From positions 496,001 through 560,000 of the forward strand of contig CAKZGE010000004.1 of the NCBI GenBank assembly GCA_936914845.1: DNA of 64,000 nt, in the 5' to 3' direction. The DNA comes from an uncultured Chloracidobacterium sp. (GTDB taxonomy: Bacteria; Acidobacteriota; Blastocatellia; Pyrinomonadales; Pyrinomonadaceae). Below, piece by piece: positions 24,766 through 33,411 of this stretch (positions are counted from its first letter, which is position 1; the number at the start of each line of letters is the position of its first letter). A program made the position numbers and the translations under genes. The notes under the pieces were generated by a model. The model had not been told where the DNA came from and did not search any database. It was given only the letters and a program-made list of their open reading frames with translations.

Positions 24766-26850
24766 ATGAAGATTTCCCCCATTCTTAGAGGAATTTTGTC
24801 GTCGTGCGCTAGCGCGGCATTACTTTTGACGATGGCTGCCGCAATGGCAGGTGTCGGGTACGCACAATCCGGAAGCAGCACCTCCGAAAATATTCCAAGC
24901 GGATCCCTTATCATTCCGATGGACAATGTCAATCAGGGAAATGCGGGCGGCACGACGTTCAATCTTCGTGCTTACGGGCTGGCAAATATTCTTTTGCAAA
25001 AAAATATTCCGGTCAAATGGTCGATCAAGGATGGGAAGGCGAAAAACGGAGAAGATTTCAAGGCGTCATTTACGCGTATTGCGGGCTCTGCCGGTTCGGC
25101 AAGCGGCACCAACGCTTCATTTAGCGGCGGCCCCTTTATTGTCGAAGCTCAATATGCTTCCTTGGCAATACCGGAGATCACCGCTTATAACAATGTCATT
25201 AGCGGGACCGCTGATGACGTAGTCGTTTATCAGACCTCAGGAGCGTTGGCCAGTATCCCGGTCCGCTATACGCTTACGCACAAGCCGTACATTGCTATCG
25301 GCATTGACGGCGGCGGTTATGGCTCTTCGGTGAACCAGGCATTGTTTGAAAGGGCGGGTATTACCTCAAGTTACTACAAGCCGACGCCTGACAACCTTAT
25401 CGGAGCCGGTGCTTGCTTTACAATAGCGACACAAGCGCACTCGACAGATCCGTCTTTTGTCACGAACTACAAGAACTTTGTCACCGCCGGCGGTAATCTT
25501 TTGCTGCAATGTGCTTCGATCGGCACCTTTGAAAATGCGGCGGGCGGGCATTTCCAATCGGCGTTGATCAGCGGCAGCGGCCCTAGCTACAATGTTTGGG
25601 GCACCAATGATTCGACGTCGCTGTCAACGACGCTGACGTATCCGAATCCGGCCATTCCGTTCGCACAATTCATCGGAACACTGGCGAACCAAGACGGAGC
25701 GATCACGGAATTTTCGTTCACCGGCGTTAATCGATGCGGTTCCGGAACGGCCACGGCGCAATTCATAAACGGAACCCAGGTCGCCGCTGAAAATAGCGGA
25801 ACCGGAAACGCATGTTCGACGAACACGGCGGCCAATGTTAAGGTCGGAACTGTTTCGAAGGTTGGCAATACCGGCCAGCCGGGCGGATTCGTATTCGCTC
25901 TCGGCGGCCACGATTATACGCGCGGTTCGATGGCTGATATCGAAAAACTGAACGGACAGAGAATGCTTTTGAACACCATCTTTGTACCGGTCTCCCGTCC
26001 TTGCGGACAACAAGGCCAGCCTTCGGTGTTCGGTTATAAGAGCGTCAAGCTGACAACCGATCAAGGCTATCCCGGATTGAGCCCGAACGACACCATTACG
26101 TGGACGATCGATTATGTCAATACGGGCAGCGGACCGGCCGCTAGCTTCACTATCCAAGATCCTCTTCCGCTTGACCGAGTATCATTCGTCGGCCCGGCCG
26201 TGCTTGTCGGTACGACAAATGCTACGGGTGTAGTTCTGAACTCCGCTTTCAATGGCGGTTCCGATCCGAACCTGATCAATGCCGGGGCCGTGCTCGGCGT
26301 CAACGGACGCATCACGATCCAGGTCAAGACCAAGATCAACAATGGTTTTTACGGCACGATCCTGAATCAGGCGACCGCAAAGGCGACCGGCATCAATGCT
26401 TCGGGCGTCAAGAGCGACACGCTTGATAACCAGACCCAAGGTACTTTCGGCGGAGTAGTTACCCCGAGCGGAAGCATCTGCCAAGAACTGGGCGTTAGCG
26501 GATGTACGAACAATTTCCAGACCCCGGCGATCGATCCGACCGGTGTTAAACTGTTCGCCCCGACATCAGCCACCGCGACCATTTCCGGTTCGGTCGTCGA
26601 TGCTTCCGGCATCGGCATCGGACGCACGACGGTCGCGATCACCAATGGTGCCACCGGTTCGGTTCGTTTGATCCAAACGAATCCGTTCGGCTACTACTCG
26701 GTGAGCGGATTGGAGGTCGGTGCTCTGCACACGGTCAGTGTCAGCAGCAAGCGACACACCTTCGTTGAGCCTTCGATGTCGTTCGTTTTGAATGACAATG
26801 TCGGCGGTTTGACCTTCGTCGCTTTGCCGGACAATAGCTCCGCAAAGTAG
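24766..26850 (+). CDS. Secreted protein with DUF11-like repeat and C-terminal FGYY domain
   Basis: The 694-residue protein has a signal peptide (cleavage near GVGYAQ, residue 34). A globular N-terminal half includes a GIDGGGYGSSVNQALF turn and a Gly/His-rich FALGGHDYTRG motif. A DUF11-type domain (GLSPNDTITWTIDYVNTGSG, residues 445-560) follows, of the kind found in bacterial surface proteins that form isopeptide-like or adhesive stalks. The last 90 residues are the carboxypeptidase-regulatory-like module (ATISGSVVDASGIGIG, TNPFGYYSVSGLE). I do not recognise the N-terminal half. It follows the subtilase on the same strand and may be its surface or matrix partner. Confidence 0.75.
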   Translation: MKISPILRGILSSCASAALLLTMAAAMAGVGYAQSGSSTSENIPSGSLIIPMDNVNQGNAGGTTFNLRAYGLANILLQKNIPVKWSIKDGKAKNGEDFKASFTRIAGSAGSASGTNASFSGGPFIVEAQYASLAIPEITAYNNVISGTADDVVVYQTSGALASIPVRYTLTHKPYIAIGIDGGGYGSSVNQALFERAGITSSYYKPTPDNLIGAGACFTIATQAHSTDPSFVTNYKNFVTAGGNLLLQCASIGTFENAAGGHFQSALISGSGPSYNVWGTNDSTSLSTTLTYPNPAIPFAQFIGTLANQDGAITEFSFTGVNRCGSGTATAQFINGTQVAAENSGTGNACSTNTAANVKVGTVSKVGNTGQPGGFVFALGGHDYTRGSMADIEKLNGQRMLLNTIFVPVSRPCGQQGQPSVFGYKSVKLTTDQGYPGLSPNDTITWTIDYVNTGSGPAASFTIQDPLPLDRVSFVGPAVLVGTTNATGVVLNSAFNGGSDPNLINAGAVLGVNGRITIQVKTKINNGFYGTILNQATAKATGINASGVKSDTLDNQTQGTFGGVVTPSGSICQELGVSGCTNNFQTPAIDPTGVKLFAPTSATATISGSVVDASGIGIGRTTVAITNGATGSVRLIQTNPFGYYSVSGLEVGALHTVSVSSKRHTFVEPSMSFVLNDNVGGLTFVALPDNSSAK

Positions 26851-26873
26851 TTAACAATTCAACCCCCCAAGGA

Positions 26874-26908
26874 AAAGAGCTGTTCGATCTGATCGAGCAG
26901 CTCTTTTT
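26874..26908. terminator. Bidirectional terminator
   Basis: AAGAGCTGTTCGATC pairs with GATCGAGCAGCTCTTTTT around a TG loop. It lies between the plus-strand exoprotein gene and the minus-strand biotin carboxylase gene, and can serve both. Confidence 0.8.
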
Positions 26909-26930
26909 ATGTGCGGAAATTTATATTGGA

Positions 26931-28436
26931 TCAGAGGTGGCCATTCACCGCCGCCCGGCGACCGGCGACAGCCCATTGACTTTCTTTATCGGCGCTGGCC
27001 GGAGCAGCGGGCGTGGAAGCCGAGGAGAATGCAAGTGCGGCGGCGACAGCAGCCATATCGGCGGTCCGTTGATCGGATTGGGCCGCTGACTTGCGCTTTT
27101 GCCAAGCTTCGATGAAACCGGTATCGATTCGCCCGGCGATAAAATCTTCGTCGCGGATCACCTCGCGGAAAAATGGCAGCGTCGTTTTGATTCCCGCAAT
27201 GTCGTATTCGAGCAAGGCACGCCGCATGCGGTCGATAGCTTCGGAACGCGTGCGGCCGTGAACGGCAAACTTTGAGATCATCGGATCATAAAAGATCGTG
27301 ACCTCGCCGCCCTCGTAAACGCCGCCGTCGTCGCGAACGCCCGGCCCCTGTGGTAATTTCAGCCTGACGATCCGGCCCGGCGACGGCATAAAATTGCTGT
27401 CGGGATCCTCGGCATAGACGCGGCATTCAATGGCATGGCCGTTCATTCGGATGTCCTGTTGAGAAAAAGAAAGCGGCCGTCCGAAGGCGACATTTATCTG
27501 TTCGCGGACGAGATCGATCCCGGTCACCAGTTCGGTAACGGGATGTTCGACCTGAAGGCGGGTGTTCATCTCCAGAAAATAGAACGAACGGTCGAGGTCT
27601 GAGACCAGAAATTCGACGGTTCCGGCACCGACATAATCGACTGCCTGAGCGACCATAACAGCACATTCGCCCATTTGCTGACGCAGCTCGGCAGAATCGA
27701 TCGGCGAAGGACACTCTTCGATCACCTTTTGGTGACGACGCTGGATCGAGCATTCCCGCTCGCCGAGGTGGACGCAATTTCCATGAGTATCGGCAAAGAT
27801 CTGGATCTCAATATGACGCGGGCGGACGATGGCTTTTTCAATGTAAACGGAATCGTCGCCAAAGGCGGAAAGGGCTTCGGAGCGGGCGGTTTCAAGGGCT
27901 GTGGCAAGTTCTTCCTCGCTCGCCACAAAACGCATCCCTTTACCGCCTCCGCCGGCAGAAGCCTTAAGCATTACCGGGTAGCCGAAAGAAGCAGCGATCT
28001 CGCGGGCCTCATTCGGGTCGCTGATCGGATCGGTCGTTCCGGGAACTACGGGAACATTTGCGGCAATAGCGATGCGGCGGGCGGAGATCTTACCGCCCAT
28101 GGCGTCCATTGCTTCGGGCGGCGGGCCGACAAATCTAATGCCGGCGGCCTCGACCTGGCGAACGAACTGTGCGTTTTCCGAAAGAAAGCCGTAGCCCGGG
28201 TGGATCGCCTCAGCACCGCAGAGCTGAGCGGCGGCAATTATCTTATCGGAGCGCAGATAGCTTTCCGCAGAAGGCGACGGCCCGATGTGGACCGCCTCGT
28301 CGGCCATTCGTACATGCAAGGCATCGCGGTCGGCATCTGAAAACACCGCCACGGTGGCAATATCCATTTCCCGGCATGCCCGGATGACCCGACATGCTAT
28401 TTCGCCTCTATTTGCGATCAAGATCTTTTTGAACAT
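26931..28436 (-). CDS. accC: Biotin carboxylase subunit (acetyl-/acyl-CoA carboxylase)
   Basis: The start is the ATG at 28436 (MFKKILIANRGEIACRVIRAC). An ATG 93 bases upstream would overlap the preceding gene and adds residues not seen in the family. The 501-residue product has the ATP-grasp loop KASAGGGGKGMRFV, EKAIVRPRHIEIQ, and the catalytic region EMNTRLQVEHPVTE. It carboxylates biotin on the carrier protein. After the usual end near AWQKRKSAAQ it carries about 50 extra Ala/Ser-rich residues ending in WAVAGRRAAVNGHL. The gene ends an apparent operon with greA and pgsA-like genes. Confidence 0.92.
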   Translation of the reverse strand: MFKKILIANRGEIACRVIRACREMDIATVAVFSDADRDALHVRMADEAVHIGPSPSAESYLRSDKIIAAAQLCGAEAIHPGYGFLSENAQFVRQVEAAGIRFVGPPPEAMDAMGGKISARRIAIAANVPVVPGTTDPISDPNEAREIAASFGYPVMLKASAGGGGKGMRFVASEEELATALETARSEALSAFGDDSVYIEKAIVRPRHIEIQIFADTHGNCVHLGERECSIQRRHQKVIEECPSPIDSAELRQQMGECAVMVAQAVDYVGAGTVEFLVSDLDRSFYFLEMNTRLQVEHPVTELVTGIDLVREQINVAFGRPLSFSQQDIRMNGHAIECRVYAEDPDSNFMPSPGRIVRLKLPQGPGVRDDGGVYEGGEVTIFYDPMISKFAVHGRTRSEAIDRMRRALLEYDIAGIKTTLPFFREVIRDEDFIAGRIDTGFIEAWQKRKSAAQSDQRTADMAAVAAALAFSSASTPAAPASADKESQWAVAGRRAAVNGHL

Positions 28437-28446
28437 ATGACAAATT

Positions 28447-28734
28447 CTATTCGAGCATTGAATTGCCTTGATTTCGAGGGTCGTATCGTACGCCGACCTT
28501 GGCACCGGGAGCATAACGCACCGGGTCAAGGAGTTGCTGATCCGTCAGCAGTTCGGACGATTCGAAATCGACGCCGTTCAAGGTATAGGTATAGATCGCA
28601 ACCTCGCCCGCGGGCGTTATTTCGTTGTCAATGATGGTGCCATCGGTAATGCGGCCGTGTTCGAGCAGGAAAGCTCGACGGCTTTCCGGGGTTTCGGCAG
28701 TCTTTTTTCTTTCTAGGAATTTAAAAAGTGCCAT
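28447..28734 (-). CDS. DUF3592-like small soluble protein
   Basis: The 95-residue product from the ATG at 28734 (MALFKFLERKKTAE) has a GTIIDNEITPAGEVAIYTYT strand pair, a SSELL segment, and an ending GVRYDPRNQGNSML. The VRYDPxN pattern is that of DUF3592 proteins, of unknown function. It has no membrane helix, unlike many members. It is 5 bp after the PGPGW gene and 10 bp before the biotin carboxylase gene. Confidence 0.6.
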   Translation of the reverse strand: MALFKFLERKKTAETPESRRAFLLEHGRITDGTIIDNEITPAGEVAIYTYTLNGVDFESSELLTDQQLLDPVRYAPGAKVGVRYDPRNQGNSMLE

Positions 28735-28739
28735 GCGGG

Positions 28740-29165
28740 TCAATCCATTACCAACGGTTCTTTCCCATAGCGGGCGCGCAAATTATTAGCAGCCGCAAGT
28801 ATTGTCGGGCGGCTGATAAGTTTTGCCTCAAGCGGCCTTTTGCCGGGAATATCCATCATTATCAATCCGATAAGTATCGTCAGCACACCTTGGCCGGGAC
28901 CGACGAGCATAATAATGCCGGCGATCACCAACAGGGCACCGACGATGTTTTTAGCGATGACGGCTCCCCAACGGGTCATCCAACCGGCATTCGGCAAGAA
29001 ATCGGCCTGGTAATGCGGGCTGAAATAATTGGCCGGGATCTTGACCATCACGATGGCAACGATCAGAATGCTGAGCGAAAAGGAGAGGGCGAAAAGCAAA
29101 AGGCCGCCGAGCACCCGCATCAGCGTCAATGATTCCCAAAATTGAACGAACCAATCCCAGATCAT
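28740..29165 (-). CDS. PGPGW family transmembrane protein
   Basis: The 141-residue protein has three to four hydrophobic segments. Its signature is MLVGPGQGVLTILIGLIMMD, in which the PGPGW motif becomes VGPGQG. Function of the family is unknown. The start overlaps the end of the phosphatidyltransferase gene by 4 bases, so the two are probably translated together and may work in membrane lipid formation. Confidence 0.65.
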   Translation of the reverse strand: MIWDWFVQFWESLTLMRVLGGLLLFALSFSLSILIVAIVMVKIPANYFSPHYQADFLPNAGWMTRWGAVIAKNIVGALLVIAGIIMLVGPGQGVLTILIGLIMMDIPGKRPLEAKLISRPTILAAANNLRARYGKEPLVMD

Positions 29166-29803
29166 TCGACCGCACCTTTTTCCATCTTTCTAAATTCTTT
29201 CCAAATGTAGTACATCCGATGCACCAGCGTCCAGACAGAAGTTATTGCCAACACCCACAATACCTGTGGCATTTTGTTAAATAGATAGAATGACGAATTC
29301 CAGTCCCAAGTTGAAAGAGCACCGATGATCAGCAGCACGATGCGTTCCGGCCGCTGCAAAAACCCAACATTTGCCTTTACACCGAGGCCTTCGGAACGGG
29401 CGGTGGTATAGCTGACGAGCACGGAACCTATCATGCCTACACCGGCGAGAAAGACGTTCAGGATCGAATGCTGCGGTGTGTTCCCGGCATAAAAGATCAT
29501 AATGCCGAGAAATGCCACCATGTCTGACAATCGGTCGAGCGAGGAATCCAGAAAACCGCCGAAACGGGTGACGTTTCCGGTTTGCCGGGCGACATTGCCA
29601 TCAAGCATATCAAAAAGATTGGCAACGATCAGAACAATGCCGGCCCAAAAGAATTCGCCGATGCCGAACAGAACGCCGCAGCCGACATTGATGCAAACGC
29701 CGATGGTGGTCAAAATGTTCGGATGAATGCCGGCCGCAGCCAAAGCCCGCACCATCGACCCGATGATGCTCATTGCTCCGCGTCCTATGCTGGCTCCGAT
29801 CAT
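29162..29803 (-). CDS. CDP-alcohol phosphatidyltransferase (PgsA-like)
   Basis: The 213-residue protein carries the complete family signature D-x2-D-G-x2-A-R-x8-G-x3-D-x3-D in DMLDGNVARQTGNVTRFGGF and continuing LDSSLD (residues 65-90), with five to six membrane helices. Such enzymes transfer a phosphatidyl group from CDP-diacylglycerol to an alcohol. The substrate could be glycerol-3-phosphate (PgsA), myo-inositol phosphate, or another polyol, and the sequence does not settle which. It lies between greA and a PGPGW-type membrane gene. Confidence 0.88.
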   Translation of the reverse strand: MIGASIGRGAMSIIGSMVRALAAAGIHPNILTTIGVCINVGCGVLFGIGEFFWAGIVLIVANLFDMLDGNVARQTGNVTRFGGFLDSSLDRLSDMVAFLGIMIFYAGNTPQHSILNVFLAGVGMIGSVLVSYTTARSEGLGVKANVGFLQRPERIVLLIIGALSTWDWNSSFYLFNKMPQVLWVLAITSVWTLVHRMYYIWKEFRKMEKGAVE

Positions 29804-29817
29804 AGTCTTTGCTTGGT

Positions 29818-30285
29818 CTATTTCTGTTCGTGGATGGTGGTCAGCCGCGATATCTCAAAATTGCGCCATCCGGTCGGCGTTTTGACCTTGACCTCATCGC
29901 CTTCTTCGCGGCCCATCAAAGCCTGGCCGATCGGCGAAACGGTAGAGATAAGCCCATTTTCGGGGTCGCTTTCTTCGGAGGTGACCAGCCGATAGGAGAC
30001 CTTTTCTTCTTTTTCAAGGTCAAACAGCACCACGCTTGATCCATAGGCGACACGGTCGGTCGGGATCTTGGAAAGATCGATCGAATCGACCTCGCTCAAA
30101 CGCTGGCGGACCTGCATGATACGGCTTTGCACGATCGATTGGCGCTCCATGGCGGCCTTATATTCGGCATTTTCGCGCAGGTCGCCGAATTCGCGGGCGT
30201 GCTGTATCTCTTTCGGCAATTTGAAGTGCAGCTCTTCTTCGAGTGCGTCCAGTTCCTGTTGTAATTTCTTCTTTACTTCTTCCAT
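29818..30285 (-). CDS. greA: Transcription elongation factor GreA
   Basis: The 155-residue protein has the N-terminal coiled coil (LQQELDALEEELHFKLP), including the tip acidic residues in REFGDLRENAEYKAAMERQ, and the C-terminal FKBP-like domain (GSSVVLFD, ISTVSPIGQALMGREEGDEV). GreA stimulates RNA cleavage by paused RNA polymerase. It is 14 bp upstream of the phosphatidyltransferase gene and 83 bp downstream of pfkA. Confidence 0.95.
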   Translation of the reverse strand: MEEVKKKLQQELDALEEELHFKLPKEIQHAREFGDLRENAEYKAAMERQSIVQSRIMQVRQRLSEVDSIDLSKIPTDRVAYGSSVVLFDLEKEEKVSYRLVTSEESDPENGLISTVSPIGQALMGREEGDEVKVKTPTGWRNFEISRLTTIHEQK

Positions 30286-30368
30286 GGTCTGTGTAGGAAA
30301 AATGAAAAATTGAATGATCGCTTGCGTTAAACATTAACGCAAACGGGCGATGTATTCAATGTTGAAAA

Positions 30369-31451
30369 TTAACCTCTTTCTTCGGGGGCGGCGAATGAAA
30401 TACCGATATCACGGGCCGTACGGACCAATTGGCCGTCCGTCGGCACGGATTTGATGTTCGCACATGCTTCGGAAAGCGGAACGGTCGTGATGGTGCCGGC
30501 CTGCAGGGCAACCATTTTGCCCGTTTCACCGTTGGCGAGGGCACGAACCGCACAAGCGCCGAAATTGGTGCCGAGCATACGATCAAATGCGTTCGGGCTG
30601 CCGCCCCGCTGCAGATGGCCGAGAACGACGCAGCGAGCTTCTTTATCGGTCATCGCCTCGATCTTTTGCCGGACATATTCGCCAACGCCGCCAAGCCGCA
30701 ATTCGCCGGTATCGGCATACATTTCACTGCCGCCGATCTGCCGAGCTCCTTCTGCCACGACGATATTGGTGAATTTCGAGCCGGAACGCTCGCGTTCGAG
30801 AACCTTATGCAACAGCGAATCGAAAGAAAATGGGATCTCCGGTATCAAAATGGCATCTGCGCTTCCGGCAAGCCCGGCGTGAAGAGCGATCCAGCCGGTA
30901 TTGCGGCCCATTACTTCGAGGATCATTACGCGGTCATGCGAGGCAGCGGTCGTGTGGAGTCGGTCGAGGGCTTCGGTGGCGATGTCGATAGCCGTCATGA
31001 AACCAAAGGTCAATTCGGTTGCGGCAAGGTCATTGTCGATGGTCTTTGGCACACCGATCACCGGAAAACCACGCCGGTCGAATTGTTCAGCGATCGCCAA
31101 CGTGCCTTCGCCGCCTAAAACAACGAGAGCCTCAATGCCGAGAATATCCAAATTTGCCAATGCCTGATCGATAGGCATTTCAGGGAAAACGGGTTTGCCG
31201 TTGACCATTTTTACGAAACTGCCTTTATTTCGGGTGCCGAGAATAGTGCCGCCGCGAGGCAAAATGCCGCTGACACTGCTGGTATTCAGCCGAACTGTTT
31301 GCGTTTCGCCCAAAATGCCTTCGAAACTGTCTTCGATGCCGACAACCTTCATGCCATATTGCCCGATAGCTGTCCGCACCACTGCTCTGATCACTGCATT
31401 AAGGCCGGGAGCGTCGCCGCCGCCGGTCAAAATTCCAATTTGCTTGTACAT
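30369..31451 (-). CDS. pfkA: 6-phosphofructokinase
   Basis: The 360-residue protein has GGGDAPGLNAVIRAVVR at the N-terminus, the donor-site motif VVLGGEGTLAIA, the catalytic region GVPKTIDNDLAATE, and FDRRGFP. The residue after GGE is Gly (position 104 in E. coli numbering) and the position before TIDND is Lys (124). The Gly104/Lys124 combination is that of group III actinobacterial-type enzymes, not of classic ATP-PFK (Gly/Gly). The phosphoryl donor is therefore not certain; ATP is more likely than PPi. Confidence 0.93.
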   Translation of the reverse strand: MYKQIGILTGGGDAPGLNAVIRAVVRTAIGQYGMKVVGIEDSFEGILGETQTVRLNTSSVSGILPRGGTILGTRNKGSFVKMVNGKPVFPEMPIDQALANLDILGIEALVVLGGEGTLAIAEQFDRRGFPVIGVPKTIDNDLAATELTFGFMTAIDIATEALDRLHTTAASHDRVMILEVMGRNTGWIALHAGLAGSADAILIPEIPFSFDSLLHKVLERERSGSKFTNIVVAEGARQIGGSEMYADTGELRLGGVGEYVRQKIEAMTDKEARCVVLGHLQRGGSPNAFDRMLGTNFGACAVRALANGETGKMVALQAGTITTVPLSEACANIKSVPTDGQLVRTARDIGISFAAPEERG

Positions 31452-31560
31452 ATAAAAAGATCCGTATAAAGATAAAGATACAGTTTACCCGATACGGCTA
31501 AGGGATAAAAGTTAAATTTATGAAGTTGCGGGCTGAGATAAGTTTTGCCGCACCGAGAAA

Positions 31561-31593
31561 AGAAAAAAGAACGACCGCAAAAAGCCGTTCTTT
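31561..31593 (-). terminator. Terminator of the S41 peptidase gene
   Basis: On the minus strand AAAGAACG pairs with CGTTCTTT, followed by TTTTTCT. It sits just after the gene end at 31617. Confidence 0.75.
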
Positions 31594-31616
31594 GATCGTT
31601 GAAAGCTGTCTGCCGT

Positions 31617-33218
31617 TCATCTGGCGGGCATCACCTCGATGGCTTTAAGCACCTGCGGATCGACCTCAAGTTGGGCTTGGACGCCTGCTTCGTTCGAATG
31701 ATTTGCGGTGGCAAGTTCGACGCGGAGCCGGGTTTTGGCAAAATCGGCCTGGCCGTTGATGTTCTCTGCGGAAAGCCCGTTGGCCTTATCGGCTATAACA
31801 AAGGCACGGAACGCATCGAAAAGCTTGTCGTTGATAACGAATTCGTTGTTTTGCAGAACCAGCGATTGATCCTGTTTATCGACCTTGTAATTCTCAAAAC
31901 CGGCGATCTTTCCGGCCGTCAATTGGCGGACGAAAAAGAAGACGGCATCATTGATGCGAAAACGCAACTCATTGAATTGCTGGGCCGAAACCTTTACATC
32001 GGGTTCAATGCCGCGGCCGCCGTAGAGCGTTCGGCCGTCAGGCGTTGTAATGGGAACACCGGCCGGTTTCGGTTGAGCATCGCCGGCTTGGGCGTCTTCA
32101 TCGCCGGTATGATGCGTGTAATAATCATAGATCGACCCGCTGGAATAATCCCTCTGCAGCGAACGGCCATAGGGTGTGTAGTAACGGGCCGTCGTCAGCG
32201 TCAAACCGGTTCCATAGGGCAATTGAAAGACCCGTTGAACCAGTCCTTTGCCAAAACTATCCGTTCCGACGACCAGGCCGCGGCCGTAATCCTGTACGGC
32301 TCCCGCCACGATCTCTGAAGCCGATGCCGAACCGCCATTGATCATCACCACCAGCGGATAATCGAGCGTTTTATCATCGTTCGTCAAGAGGTCTTTTTGA
32401 TCGGCATAGCGGCCGCGGCCCTTAACGGAAACGACTGTTTTGCCTTCCGGCACAAAGCGGCTGACGACGCCGACGGCCTGCGGCAAAAGACCGCCCGGGT
32501 TGTTGCGGACGTCAAGGATAACGCTTTTCATTCCTTGCTTGCTAAGCGCGGCGATGGCTTCATCGAGTTCTTCCGAAGTAGTTTCCTGAAAACCGCCGAC
32601 AAGACCGATATATCCGACGCCGTTAGGGAGCATAAAATAATTGCGGATCGACGGAAGCGGCACACCGCCGCGAACTATCTCAAGATCGATCGGGGCGGCG
32701 GAAGAGGCTCTTTCCACACGGATCTTCACGGTTGTGCCGCGTTCGCCGCGAACATTTTTGGAAACTTCGGAGCTGGACCAATCCTTAGTATCTTTGCCGT
32801 CGATCTGGACAAATCTGTCGCCGTAACGGAGGCCTGCCTTTTCAGCCGGCGTGCCGGGAATTATCGACTGGATATAGACGCCGTCGCGGTGCTGGAGAAT
32901 GGAAACGCCGATGCCGTAAAATTGGGACGATTGCTCTTCGTAAAGCTTGCGAAATTCGTCGCGGGTAAAGAAAGCTGAATGCGGATCAAGCGTCCACAAC
33001 ATGCTTTGGATAGACGAATCAGAGATCTTTTCGTGGTCCGGTTGGCCGACGTAATTTTTGTCGATAACGTCCAAAGCCTCTCTATAATCGGCGACGATGG
33101 ACGCCCGCGAAATGCTGGAATCGGCGGAGGTCGTTCCGGCCAACCGGCCAAAAAGTCCGCCGACCACGGCACCTAAAGCAATTATGATAACGACGGTGAT
33201 CGCAAAAATTCTGTTCAT
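31617..33218 (-). CDS. C-terminal processing peptidase (S41 family)
   Basis: The ATG at 33218 (MNRIFAITVVIIIALGAVV) gives an N-terminal membrane anchor; an earlier GTG/ATG is not supported by family length. The 533-residue product has a PDZ domain (YGIGVSILQHRDGVYIQSI to YGDRFVQIDGKD), then the S41 catalytic core with Ser in GGSASASEIVAGA and Lys in DSFGKGLVQ. CtpA-type proteases trim periplasmic or membrane proteins by removing C-terminal residues. The C-terminal 150 residues are extra helices. Confidence 0.9.
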   Translation of the reverse strand: MNRIFAITVVIIIALGAVVGGLFGRLAGTTSADSSISRASIVADYREALDVIDKNYVGQPDHEKISDSSIQSMLWTLDPHSAFFTRDEFRKLYEEQSSQFYGIGVSILQHRDGVYIQSIIPGTPAEKAGLRYGDRFVQIDGKDTKDWSSSEVSKNVRGERGTTVKIRVERASSAAPIDLEIVRGGVPLPSIRNYFMLPNGVGYIGLVGGFQETTSEELDEAIAALSKQGMKSVILDVRNNPGGLLPQAVGVVSRFVPEGKTVVSVKGRGRYADQKDLLTNDDKTLDYPLVVMINGGSASASEIVAGAVQDYGRGLVVGTDSFGKGLVQRVFQLPYGTGLTLTTARYYTPYGRSLQRDYSSGSIYDYYTHHTGDEDAQAGDAQPKPAGVPITTPDGRTLYGGRGIEPDVKVSAQQFNELRFRINDAVFFFVRQLTAGKIAGFENYKVDKQDQSLVLQNNEFVINDKLFDAFRAFVIADKANGLSAENINGQADFAKTRLRVELATANHSNEAGVQAQLEVDPQVLKAIEVMPAR

Positions 33219-33411
33219 CAATTCCGAAAAGCCCCTATATGAGAACTGGAAAAAATTATAGCATAAAGTTAGTTGTTGAAAGACGGGCGAGAGTTGTCGT
33301 AAAGCTTTCGGCAAAGCGGTTGAAAATTGTGAACATTTCATCCCGCACAGCGTTTAGTGTTCGGTGGTGTTTACTTTTCAATACATAGTATTTAACATCT
33401 AGTTTTGCTTG

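Noticed and set aside
31599..32318. Plus-strand frame of 239 residues inside the S41 peptidase gene
   Set aside because: It is a shadow of the real minus-strand gene and has no independent motif or ribosome site.
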